Positions 34,362 through 42,452 of a stretch of DNA of 64,000 nt are shown piece by piece. This DNA comes from Epilithonimonas sp042695135. Its GTDB lineage: Bacteria; Bacteroidota; Bacteroidia; Flavobacteriales; Weeksellaceae. The stretch covers positions 1,302,001 to 1,366,000 of the forward strand of contig NZ_CP170547.1 in assembly GCF_042695135.1 (NCBI RefSeq), written 5' to 3'. A model generated the notes under the pieces. It saw nothing but the letters and a program-made list of their open reading frames with translations. It was not told the origin of the DNA and searched no databases. Position 1 is the stretch's first letter. The number at the start of each line of letters is the position of its first letter. The position numbers and the translations under genes are program-made.

Positions 34362-34790
34362 TTAACCATTTATTTTCTGGACAACTTTATCCGATAAATT
34401 TTTCAGCTGCATCATTTCTTCCAGATTCAGATTCATTGCTTTTGCAAGTTCAATCGGGATGCAGGTTGCTTTTTCTTTTAGTTTCTGACCTTTTTCGGTT
34501 AGGTGAATTTTCACGACCCGCTCGTCTTCTTTGCTTCGTTTTCGGGTTAGATATCCTTTGGACTCTAAACGTTTTAATAATGGCGTCAAAGTTCCATTAT
34601 CCAATTGTAACATTTCTCCAACCTGATTTACGGTCAGATCGTCCTTTTCCCAAAGCGTCATCATCGTGATGTATTGTGGATAGGTCAGCCCAATATCGTT
34701 CAGAATCGGACGATAACATTGCATGATTTCTCGATGCAAAACATAAACTGAAAAACATAATTGTTTATCTAATTTTAGTAGATCTTCCAT
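34362..34790 (-). CDS. ohrR: MarR-family organic-peroxide-sensing repressor OhrR
   Basis: A 142-aa winged-helix MarR protein. Cys12 in KLDKQLCFSVYVLHRE matches the reactive N-terminal cysteine of OhrR regulators, and DERVVKIHLTEKGQKLKEKA is the wing and following helix. It lies 57 bp downstream of ohr on the same strand. OhrR normally represses ohr and is inactivated by organic hydroperoxides. A TATCTTTG box at 34822-34829 (minus) suggests a promoter of its own. An inverted repeat upstream of ohr (35322-35337) is a candidate operator. Confidence 0.9.
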   Translation of the reverse strand: MEDLLKLDKQLCFSVYVLHREIMQCYRPILNDIGLTYPQYITMMTLWEKDDLTVNQVGEMLQLDNGTLTPLLKRLESKGYLTRKRSKEDERVVKIHLTEKGQKLKEKATCIPIELAKAMNLNLEEMMQLKNLSDKVVQKING

Positions 34791-34847
34791 ATTCAGCTTT
34801 TATATTATATTCCACAATGTTCAAAGATAACAGGATTTTGCTTTCTC

Positions 34848-35270
34848 TTAGTTGTTGCTAACGGTCAGTTTTACTTCTATATTTCCTCTAGTAGCATTAG
34901 AATAAGGACAAACTTGATGCGCTTTTTCAATCAATTCCTGAGCTTGTTCAATAGTAACTCCCGGAATGTTGGCGTGCAATTCTGCTTCCAATCCAAAACC
35001 ACCATTTTCGATTTGTCCGATTCCTACTTTCGCAGTGACTGTAGTTTCTCCAGTTGCGATTTTACTTTGTTTGATAACCAAATTCAATGCGCTGTCAAAA
35101 CAAGCCGAATATCCTGCAGCAAAAAGCATTTCCGGATTAGCATAATCGTCATTTGCACCGCCTAAACCTTTTGGCATTCTCACTTCTAAATCAAGAATTC
35201 CGTTATCACTTTTCACGTTTCCGTTTCTTCCTCCTTTGGCTGTAGCACCGATGCTGTACAATGTTTTCAT
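34848..35270 (-). CDS. ohr: Organic hydroperoxide resistance protein Ohr
   Basis: A 140-aa OsmC-like thiol peroxidase that reduces organic and lipid hydroperoxides. The two reactive cysteines are present: Cys57 in GYSACFDSAL and Cys121 in HQVCPYSNATRGN, the latter being the Ohr signature that separates it from OsmC. Length is typical. It pairs with the adjacent ohrR. Its promoter region carries TACATTTG (35302-35309, minus) and an overlapping inverted repeat. Confidence 0.95.
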   Translation of the reverse strand: MKTLYSIGATAKGGRNGNVKSDNGILDLEVRMPKGLGGANDDYANPEMLFAAGYSACFDSALNLVIKQSKIATGETTVTAKVGIGQIENGGFGLEAELHANIPGVTIEQAQELIEKAHQVCPYSNATRGNIEVKLTVSNN

Positions 35271-35301
35271 TTTGTTGATAATTTATTATTATTTGATGAT
35301 G

Positions 35302-35337
35302 CAAATGTATAGCGTAAAATAATATTGCGCACAATAT
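35302..35337 (-). promoter_or_regulatory. ohr promoter with candidate OhrR operator
   Basis: On the minus strand, TACATTTG (35302-35309) is the -7 element and TTG about 22 bp upstream is a -33 candidate. The -33 TTG lies inside the inverted repeat ATATTG-TGCG-CAATAT (35322-35337), so a repressor bound there would block the promoter. OhrR as the binder is inferred from adjacency. Confidence 0.5.
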
Positions 35338-35403
35338 AAAATAATGTTTCCATCAAACTCGATTATTGATGAAAACTATAAGTATATTTTTTGAATTGAG
35401 AAA

Positions 35404-36601
35404 TTAAACAAAATCGTAGTATCCATTATCCTTTCCAAGGATTTTGTGATCGTTGGTATTCAGCCACCTTTTAAGGATAGTTGCATAGACTTTCCGGAAA
35501 TCTTCTTTGTAAATCAAATCGCCGTCATTCAAACTGGTGAGATCAGGAAGTTCATTCAGTAAACCTTTTTTCTTTAGTCCGCCGCTGATGAAAAACATTT
35601 GGTTGGCTGTTCCGTGGTCGGTTCCATTGCTCGCATTTTGGGCAACACGTCTTCCGAATTCAGAGAAAGTCATTATCATTATATCATTGAATTTTCCGTT
35701 TTCCTTCATATCCTTTGTGAAAACTTCCACCGCATCATTGATCGTTTTGAATAACTGATTTTGTTTCTGATTTTGATTGGTGTGGGTGTCAAAACTTCCC
35801 ACTGATAGATAATAAACCTGCGTGTTGATATCAGATTTGATGAGTGAGGCAATGGTTTTAAAGTCTTTTCCAATCTGTGTTCCAGGATAAACTTTGTCAG
35901 TTGGTTTTGTTTTACTTTCTTTAAAAATATAGCCGGAATTATTGATCGTGCTTCCCAAAGTATTGTAAAGATACGAAGCCAAATCGTGCTCGTGGTCGTG
36001 ATTTTCTGCTGCCAGTTTTTTATAAAGACTTTCCTGGCTGTTATCGAATAATTTTTTCGGGATCTTTAAAAGCAATTGCTTTGTTTTTTTCACCTTTCAT
36101 CGCAAGACTTAGAAGATCATCAACTTCTATCGCCTGTGTCGGATTGGTGCAGTCGTGGCAGGCTTCGTCCAGATATCTTCCCAGCCAGCCTGTGTTCACA
36201 AACTGATTGCTGTCACTCGCCGATTGCCAGATGTCCATACTTCGGAAATGGGACTTATTGGGTTCCGGATAACCAACATTGTTCATCACCGCCAATTCGC
36301 CATTGTCATAGAGTTCTTTGAAGAATTTCAGATTGGGATTGATTCCGGCTTCATCAGTCAACAATAGGGCATCGTTTTCCTTAATTGAGATTTGATTTCG
36401 GGATTTATAATAAATATCATTGCGGACAGGAATAATCGTGTTAAGTCCGTCATTGCCGCCGGAAAGCTGAAGAATAATCAAGGTTTTTCCGTTCATTGCA
36501 ATCGCTTCAGGAAGCGTCAAAGCCTTTAAAAAATTTGGAAACAGAAAAGATGCAACGGCAAGACTGCTGGTTTGTAAGAAGGTTTTTCTATTGATAATCA
36601 T
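35404..36601 (-). pseudogene. DUF1501 family protein, split by a frameshift
   Basis: The N-terminal part (36601 to 36041, MIINRKTFLQTSSLAVASFL ... DPEKIIR) and the C-terminal part (from 36093 to 35404, KLFDNSQESLYKKL ... GYYDFV) together make one DUF1501 protein of about 396 aa. The frames meet at a run of six A in GAAAAAATTATTC (plus-strand T run 36052-36057); removing one A restores DPEKLFDNS. The N-terminus looks like a Tat or Sec export signal, and C-terminal DUF1501 motifs (FSEFGRRVAQNASNGTDHG) are intact. It could be a true pseudogene, a sequencing error or slippage. It pairs with DUF1800 upstream. Confidence 0.8.
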
Positions 36602-36612
36602 AACGGCTTATT

Positions 36613-37977
36613 TTAACAAAGTTGATATTCCGGAGTTGACATAATACTTATCATCAAATGTTTTTTACTCTTTTCTGCGTTGAATTGAGTAATCATGTTC
36701 TCCACTTTTTCATTCGGATTCGATAACAAAAGATTGAACAGGTCTTCATTCAGAATGTTACCGATACTTTCCCAATGGATTGTAATCGTATTTTGCTTTT
36801 TATTCACGACCACTTTTTTCTCTTCTTTTCCCATATTGACATCGTCGTTAGATTTTGGTTCGATGTCTAATGTTTTGTAACCAGCCATTACAGCAGGGAT
36901 TTTCATTCTCAATAATAGAGTGGAACTGTCTATCCAGGCAATTCCGCTTGGCCAACCTGCAACGTTCGGAGGTTGTAAAAGTTCTTGCCCAAGTAGTTTT
37001 TCAAAATTGTAAATGGTGTCCCGGTTTTGCAGATCCATTGGTAAAATTCTTCTGATTCCGACAATCAATTCAACAGGTGATTTTATCTTTGCACCAATGT
37101 TTTTTTCGGAATAAAACCAATCGGAAAGAAAAATTTCGTCCATCAAATTCATAATATCATAATTGGATTTATAAAATTTCTGACTGAGAGATTTGACTAT
37201 TTTTTCATCAGGCACTTCGTTCACAAAAAACTGATAGATTTTTTTCGTGATAAATTCTGCGCATTCCGGTTTTTCCAGAATGATATTAATAATGTCACTG
37301 CCATTGAAGTTACCGGTTTTCCCAAGAAACTCTTTCTCTCCGGAATCATGATTTTTCTTATTATCAACAAATTCTCCCAGTTGATTGTAACTCCAGCCTG
37401 TAAAAGCTCTTGCAGATTCTTTGATGTCTTTTTCGGTATAATTTCCTCTTCCAAGCGTGAAAAGTTCCATTAGTTCTCTTGCAAAATTTTCATTCGGCTT
37501 CGCTTTCTTATTTTGCTGATTGTTAAGGAAGTTAAGCATTGCCGAAGATTTCGAAACTTCAAAAACCAAATTTTTGAAATTCCCCAAACCATCTTTTCTG
37601 AATATTTCTATAATTTCTTTATTGAAAAGTGGTTGCTGGATTCTGGTCGCAAAATGTCCGTGCCAGAAAAGCGCCATTTTTTCACGAAGCTGATAAGGTG
37701 TATTTATCATTTGATTATGCCAGGATTTTCTGACATCGATATTATACATTTTATTGAATTGATTCAAGGGTTTTCTATCAGTTGATTTGGACATTTCCTG
37801 ATATTGTTCTGGCATTATGCTTTGAACGTCGGTGTGCAGAATCTGATAATCCGAAATGTCTCTAAGTTCGTGATAAAGATTCTTCGGACTTATATTTTTA
37901 TATTTTTCAATATCATTATGATGAATGCCAAAACCTGCTCTGGAAACCAAATGTTTATTTTTTAGGAAGTTATTCAT
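36613..37977 (-). CDS. DUF1800 family protein
   Basis: A 454-aa protein of the DUF1800 family, recognised by KMALFWHGHFATR, a short ENFARELMELFTLGRGNYTE, ARAFTGWSYN and LLQPPNVAGWPSG. DUF1800 genes almost always precede a DUF1501 gene, as here (11-bp gap, same strand). The pair is widespread in bacteria with roles in export or surface polymers suspected but unproven. No clear signal peptide is seen. Its partner DUF1501 is frameshifted in this sequence. Confidence 0.9.
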   Translation of the reverse strand: MNNFLKNKHLVSRAGFGIHHNDIEKYKNISPKNLYHELRDISDYQILHTDVQSIMPEQYQEMSKSTDRKPLNQFNKMYNIDVRKSWHNQMINTPYQLREKMALFWHGHFATRIQQPLFNKEIIEIFRKDGLGNFKNLVFEVSKSSAMLNFLNNQQNKKAKPNENFARELMELFTLGRGNYTEKDIKESARAFTGWSYNQLGEFVDNKKNHDSGEKEFLGKTGNFNGSDIINIILEKPECAEFITKKIYQFFVNEVPDEKIVKSLSQKFYKSNYDIMNLMDEIFLSDWFYSEKNIGAKIKSPVELIVGIRRILPMDLQNRDTIYNFEKLLGQELLQPPNVAGWPSGIAWIDSSTLLLRMKIPAVMAGYKTLDIEPKSNDDVNMGKEEKKVVVNKKQNTITIHWESIGNILNEDLFNLLLSNPNEKVENMITQFNAEKSKKHLMISIMSTPEYQLC

Positions 37978-38193
37978 AGCGAGGGATTTATCTGTTTGAG
38001 TAGAGAATTTATAATTAGTTAAATCAAAAATTATGAAAACTATTGTTTTGTGAATAAATTTTAATATTTGATTATGATTTTAAATAATTGAAAATTAGAT
38101 CATTGATTTGATTAATGTTAGATTTGTGAAACAAAATTGGCTTTTGGCACGAAATTTACAAGTATCAATCTTGTAAAATTAAAATTTAAAAAT

Positions 38194-38766
38194 ATGAAAT
38201 CTTTAAAGCAGTTGATATTAGGCGCAGGAATTTTGGCAGGAGGGATTTTGTCTGCACAAAGTGCCAATATGACCAATATGTTGAAAGTTGGTCTTAACGG
38301 AGGTGTTTCAACAGGTGGCAATACTGCCGCAAATCTTGGAGTAGATCTATCATACCAACATCTTGTAACGCCAGGTTTTGGTTTGGGTATCGCAACAGGT
38401 TATAACAATTATTTTGGAAAAGATAGAACAATAAGCGGTGTAAATGTGAAAAACAATGACTTCGGTGTGATTCCGGTTGCAGCGCTCTTCAGAGTTTATC
38501 CAAAAGAAATGGGATTCTATTTCGGAGCCGATATTGGTTACGGATTTATCGTTGGGGATGACAGAGTTGCAGAAAATATAAATGTTGCAAGACCAGACGG
38601 TGGTTTTTACATCAAACCGGAGATCGGTTACCACAACCGCGATTGGAACTTCTTTGCTCAATACAATAAAACATTTACAGGAGACAAAGGTCAGATCGGA
38701 GATCAGGATTATAATGCCGGGGCAATCGGTATTGGATTCGGATACAACATTCCTTTAGGAAAATAG
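38194..38766 (+). CDS. Outer-membrane beta-barrel protein
   Basis: A 190-aa protein with a signal peptide (MKSLKQLILGAGILAGGILS, cut after AQ). Alternating hydrophobic strands rich in Gly and aromatic residues follow, ending NAGAIGIGFGYNIPLGK with a near-terminal aromatic typical of small 8-stranded barrels. The ATG at 38194 is chosen because the signal peptide begins there; an in-frame ATG at 38137 would add a non-signal extension. Function unknown. It ends at a strong terminator. Confidence 0.8.
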   Translation: MKSLKQLILGAGILAGGILSAQSANMTNMLKVGLNGGVSTGGNTAANLGVDLSYQHLVTPGFGLGIATGYNNYFGKDRTISGVNVKNNDFGVIPVAALFRVYPKEMGFYFGADIGYGFIVGDDRVAENINVARPDGGFYIKPEIGYHNRDWNFFAQYNKTFTGDKGQIGDQDYNAGAIGIGFGYNIPLGK

Positions 38767-38828
38767 ATTCTGATTTTTACTTTCTTTAAGATTTAAGTAA
38801 ACAGAACATTATTAATAAACTATGCTAC

Positions 38829-38867
38829 AATTAAAGCCCACATTTCTAATGTGGGCTTTAATTTTTT
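38829..38867 (+). terminator. Intrinsic terminator after the OMP gene
   Basis: A perfect 15-bp stem AATTAAAGCCCACAT (38829-38843) / ATGTGGGCTTTAATT (38849-38863) is followed by T residues. Confidence 0.88.
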
Positions 38868-38940
38868 AAAAACTTATCATACATCAACACCAATTTTGAA
38901 TGATTCTAATTAGATTTGCATCATTAAAATTATTAAAAAA

Positions 38941-39507
38941 ATGAAAAAAGTATTATTACTAGCAGTATTGGTTAGCGGACTGGCTTTCGGACAGACAAAA
39001 AAATTAACAAGCTCAGATGTACACTGGTGGGGTTATAAAATTGCAAAAACAGAAGCATCTTCTCACGACGGAACTGTTAATGTAAAATCTGGGAACCTTG
39101 TTCTTAAAAACGGAGCAGTTGTTGGTGGAAATTTTGTATTGGATATGACATCTATCAATTCTACAGATCTTTCCGGAGAATATCAGGGAAAACTGAACGG
39201 TCACTTGAAAAACGGCGATTTCTTCGAAGTTGAAAAATTCCCGACTGCGACTTACAAAATCACTTCTGTAAAGAAAAATTCTAACAAAGATTACAACTTT
39301 GTAGTCAACGGAAACTTGACTGTAAAAGGTAAAACTAATCCGGTTTCTTTCCCTGCAAAAATCACTTCTTCTAATGGTGTTGTGACTTTGGAATCTGATA
39401 AATTCTCTTTTGACAGACAGAAATTTGATGTAGCTTACAAATCTACAATGCAGGATGTTTTGGTAAAAGACGATGTTGATTTGAAAGTGAAAATCAGCGT
39501 GAAATAA
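38941..39507 (+). CDS. YceI family lipid-binding-like protein
   Basis: A 188-aa exported protein. The signal peptide (about residues 1-18, ending AFGQ) is followed by the YceI lipocalin-like barrel: SSDVHWWGYKIAKTEASSHD, GNFVLDMTSINSTDLSGEYQ, FFEVEKFPTATYKITSV, and NLTVKGKTNPVSFPAKI. Family members bind isoprenoid-like amphiphiles in the periplasm. The precise ligand is unknown. It has its own terminator at 39531. Confidence 0.92.
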   Translation: MKKVLLLAVLVSGLAFGQTKKLTSSDVHWWGYKIAKTEASSHDGTVNVKSGNLVLKNGAVVGGNFVLDMTSINSTDLSGEYQGKLNGHLKNGDFFEVEKFPTATYKITSVKKNSNKDYNFVVNGNLTVKGKTNPVSFPAKITSSNGVVTLESDKFSFDRQKFDVAYKSTMQDVLVKDDVDLKVKISVK

Positions 39508-39530
39508 TTTTCACCATATATAAAATTCTA

Positions 39531-39559
39531 AAGAGCAGATTTTTTCTGCTCTTTTTTTG
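39531..39559 (+). terminator. Intrinsic terminator after yceI-like gene
   Basis: AAGAGCAGA (39531-39539) pairs with TCTGCTCTT (39545-39553), followed by a T run. Confidence 0.87.
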
Positions 39560-39576
39560 TTAGTAAATTTGACGCA

Positions 39577-40218
39577 ATGAAACTATACACCATAAGCGGC
39601 CTCGGAGCAGACGAAAAAGTCTTAGAAAAACTGACTTTTAATAAGAATATTGAACTCGTTCATATTCCTTGGCTCATTCCGGAGTTTAATGAGGATTTTT
39701 ATCATTATGTGGAAAGAATGTCAGAATCCATAGATGATTCCGAAGAATTTTATCTATTAGGTTATTCTTTCGGAGGCATTCTGGTTCAGGAAATTCACAA
39801 ATTGAAACCGGCGAAAAAAATCGTCATTATGGGAAGCATCCGTTGCGATGCAGAAAAATCAAAACTCATAAAAGCCGGGCAGAAAACCAATGCCGTCAGG
39901 TACCTTCCACTTCGTTTTTTTAAGGATAATACAACCGTTTTCTATGCTTTTTTCAGGAAATTATTTGATCCGAAAAATCCTAAACTCACACAGTATTTTC
40001 GTGTAAAAGACCCGTATTACCTGAAGTGGTCTATCGAAAAAATTTCGCACTGGAAGTTTGATAAGATTCCGGACGTTATTCAGATTTTGGCAGATCGAGA
40101 CATTGTTTTTCCTCTTAAGAACTCACAACCGGATTTCGTTATCAAAAATGCAACCCACCTCTTTCCTGTTACGAGACCCAAAGAAGTTTCCGAGATTTTG
40201 AAGACAATTTTTGTTTGA
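39577..40218 (+). CDS. Alpha/beta hydrolase family protein
   Basis: A 213-aa alpha/beta hydrolase. The nucleophile elbow GYSFGG (Ser near residue 69) and an N-terminal oxyanion loop (SGLGADEKV) are visible. A late Asp (ADRDIVFP) and the terminal His (NATHLFPVTRP) complete a plausible triad. No signal peptide; probably cytoplasmic. Substrate unknown. A TAAATTTG box at 39564-39571 lies only 5 bp before the ATG, implying an almost leaderless transcript if it is used. Confidence 0.82.
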   Translation: MKLYTISGLGADEKVLEKLTFNKNIELVHIPWLIPEFNEDFYHYVERMSESIDDSEEFYLLGYSFGGILVQEIHKLKPAKKIVIMGSIRCDAEKSKLIKAGQKTNAVRYLPLRFFKDNTTVFYAFFRKLFDPKNPKLTQYFRVKDPYYLKWSIEKISHWKFDKIPDVIQILADRDIVFPLKNSQPDFVIKNATHLFPVTRPKEVSEILKTIFV

Positions 40219-40235
40219 AGTTTATTAATTTATTT

Positions 40236-40370
40236 GGGCAGCTTTATCCGTCTTCCACTCCCAAACCTAACGAAGTGGTTCGACGAAGTCAATCTTTTTT
40301 GTAGACGATTTCAGAATAGATAGAACGTGAGATTAAGCAAAAAAGGATTTCCGCTCAAGCCGGGCTGCAG
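40236..40370. repeat. Structured intergenic element, copy C
   Basis: Starts GGGCAGCTTTATCCGTCTTC and ends CAAGCCGGGCTGCAG. The central part is longer than in copies B and D. It keeps the left pyrimidine-rich arm, the central CTTTTTTG and AAAAAAGGATTTCCGCTC. Downstream, near 40422-40450, AATCTGC and AATCTGTGAG units of another repeat family occur. No gene is supported in 40219-40548. Confidence 0.6.
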
Positions 40371-40548
40371 ATCCCACATAAACATAGAACAATATTCCAC
40401 ATTCATTTCACTTTTGGTTTTAAATCTGCAAAATTTGCCTAATCTGTGAGAAGTTAAATCTTCGCGGCCTTTGTGTTCAAAAAACTTTAATTACTATTTG
40501 AATGGAATCAATAAAATCAATTACTTTTACCACAATCAATTTCTCTTA

Positions 40549-41967
40549 ATGGAATCTATCAGTGTTTTCGACATTATAAAAATCGGCATCGGTCCGTCAT
40601 CTTCCCACACAATGGGACCTTGGAACGCCGCAAAAATGTTCCTGGATCTAGTCAAACGAAATCATTCCTTGCAAGAAGTGAAACAAGTATTTGTAGAATT
40701 TTTCGGTTCACTGGCAAAAACCGGCGTTGGTCACGGAACCGATATTGCAGGTATGCTGGGTCTCAGCGGAGAAAATTTTCGAAAAATAGATACCAACAAA
40801 ATCAATGAAAAAATTGATAAAATAAGATCCGAAAACCAAATTCTTTTAGGCGGAGAAGTTTTGCTTCCGTTTATTTATGGACATCATTTGATACTTAACA
40901 AAGAAAAATCTCTCGACTTTCATCCCAATGGAATGATCTTCAAAGTAATCTTTGAAAGTGGTGAAGAATTCAGTCAGGATTATTATTCCGTTGGCGGCGG
41001 ATTTGTGGCTACTACAGAAGATAACTCGATGGAAGACCGTTGTGTACGGACACTTTATCCTTGCCATCACGGCAGCGAAATTCTGAAATATTGCGAACAG
41101 TTAAATCTCAATAAAATATCTGAACTTGTCTTTCTAAACGAAGAATCGTGGAGAACTAAAGAAGAAACCCGGCAAAAAGCATTAGAAATCTGGGATAATA
41201 TCAAAGATTGTGTTTATAAGAGCATCAATAAAAAAGGAATTCTTCCCGGTGGACTAAACGTCACAAGACGTGCTTCGGAAATGAACGAAAAACTCCTCGG
41301 GAATCAGATTTATAAGAACAAAAACGAGTGGTTCGAAATGGTAAAGGATGAACAAAAAACCTTTAGCTCTGTTACGAAATGGGTTTCTTGTTTTGCACTG
41401 GCTGTTAATGAAGAAAATGCATCTTTTGGTAGAATCATTACAGCGCCAACGAACGGTGCAAGTGGCGTAATCCCTGCAGTTCTGATGTATGCACAGGTTT
41501 TCACAGAGTTTAATTCCGAAGAAGATATTATCAGATTTCTATTGGTTGCAGGAGAAATCGGAACTTTGTTCAAAAAAAATGCAACTATTTCTGCAGCAAT
41601 GGGTGGATGCCAGGCAGAAGTTGGGGTTTCTTCAGCAATGGCAGCAGCCGGATTGACGGAGATTTCCGGAGGAACACCTGCTCAGGTTTTGATGGCGGCA
41701 GAAATCGCAATGGAACATCATCTTGGGTTAACGTGTGATCCAATTGGTGGTTTGGTCCAGATCCCTTGCATCGAGCGGAATTCTATGGGTGCCATGAAAG
41801 CAATTACTGCAGCATCTTTGGCTTTAGACGGCGATCCTTCGAAAGCAAAAGTTTCTCTCGATAGTGTCATCAAATCGATGTGGGAAACGGCATTGGATAT
41901 GAATTCAAAATACAAAGAAACCTCGGAAGGTGGTCTTGCTGTCGCCGTGAATGTGGCAGAATGTTAG
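40549..41967 (+). CDS. sdaA: L-serine ammonia-lyase (iron-sulfur, single chain)
   Basis: A 472-aa L-serine dehydratase converting serine to pyruvate and ammonia. The fused beta domain (SVFDIIKIGIGPSSSHTMGP) and alpha domain (TAPTNGASGVIPAVLMY, GGCQAEVGVSSAMAAAGLTE) are visible. Cysteines in MGGCQAE, LTCDPIGG and QIPCIERN fit the [4Fe-4S] ligand set. The ATG at 40549 is preferred because the family begins MESISVFD-like; an upstream in-frame ATG at 40471 would add 26 unrelated residues. Confidence 0.95.
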   Translation: MESISVFDIIKIGIGPSSSHTMGPWNAAKMFLDLVKRNHSLQEVKQVFVEFFGSLAKTGVGHGTDIAGMLGLSGENFRKIDTNKINEKIDKIRSENQILLGGEVLLPFIYGHHLILNKEKSLDFHPNGMIFKVIFESGEEFSQDYYSVGGGFVATTEDNSMEDRCVRTLYPCHHGSEILKYCEQLNLNKISELVFLNEESWRTKEETRQKALEIWDNIKDCVYKSINKKGILPGGLNVTRRASEMNEKLLGNQIYKNKNEWFEMVKDEQKTFSSVTKWVSCFALAVNEENASFGRIITAPTNGASGVIPAVLMYAQVFTEFNSEEDIIRFLLVAGEIGTLFKKNATISAAMGGCQAEVGVSSAMAAAGLTEISGGTPAQVLMAAEIAMEHHLGLTCDPIGGLVQIPCIERNSMGAMKAITAASLALDGDPSKAKVSLDSVIKSMWETALDMNSKYKETSEGGLAVAVNVAEC

Positions 41968-41986
41968 TTCTGAAACGTTCAAAGTT

Positions 41987-42241
41987 TGTCAGTCTGAGGC
42001 TATTGAAAGCATATAAAAAACTTAAGCCTTCAAGTTATGAGTTCTTATCAATATTGATATGATTTTTTAAATTGGAAAAACTGATAGTTCAGACCTTATC
42101 AGTCTGAGGCTCTCGAAGACATCTAAAAACTTAAGCGAAGCTTTTCAATTTTGAGGAATGTCAATGAAAAAATATTAATTTATATTGAAAAATCCCTTGG
42201 ATTTTGAATTTTTTATGGTCTTCGAGAACCTCAGACTGACA
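41987..42241. repeat. Three more copies of the TGTCAGTCTGAGG repeat
   Basis: Copies at 41987-42010 and 42097-42120 run forward and one at 42218-42241 is inverted, so the second and third can pair. They match those at 12128-12239. They fill much of the 485-bp gap between sdaA and the DEAD-box gene; the remainder is AT-rich with no gene, apart from the promoter at 42395. Confidence 0.7.
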
Positions 42242-42394
42242 GTCGGTTGGTTATCTAATTAGAGTTTTAATTTATATTAATTTTCAGCGTTTTGAACTAT
42301 AAAGTATCATAGTATTCTAATTTCTAAAAACTAACTTTTCATATCTGTTCCAATATTAATTTTCCGTAATAAGGAATCGTTAAAAAAGAAGTCA

Positions 42395-42426
42395 TTTTGT
42401 TATCAAAAATAAAAAGTGTATCTTTG
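42395..42426 (+). promoter_or_regulatory. Bacteroidetes promoter of the DEAD-box helicase gene
   Basis: TTTTG (42395-42399), a 19-bp spacer and TATCTTTG (42419-42426) form a textbook Bacteroidetes promoter. Predicted start is near 42430, giving a leader of about 22 nt. The same TATCTTTG octamer is found in each CRISPR repeat. Confidence 0.75.
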
Positions 42427-42452
42427 CACCAATTATTAGACGATCTTTTTAA

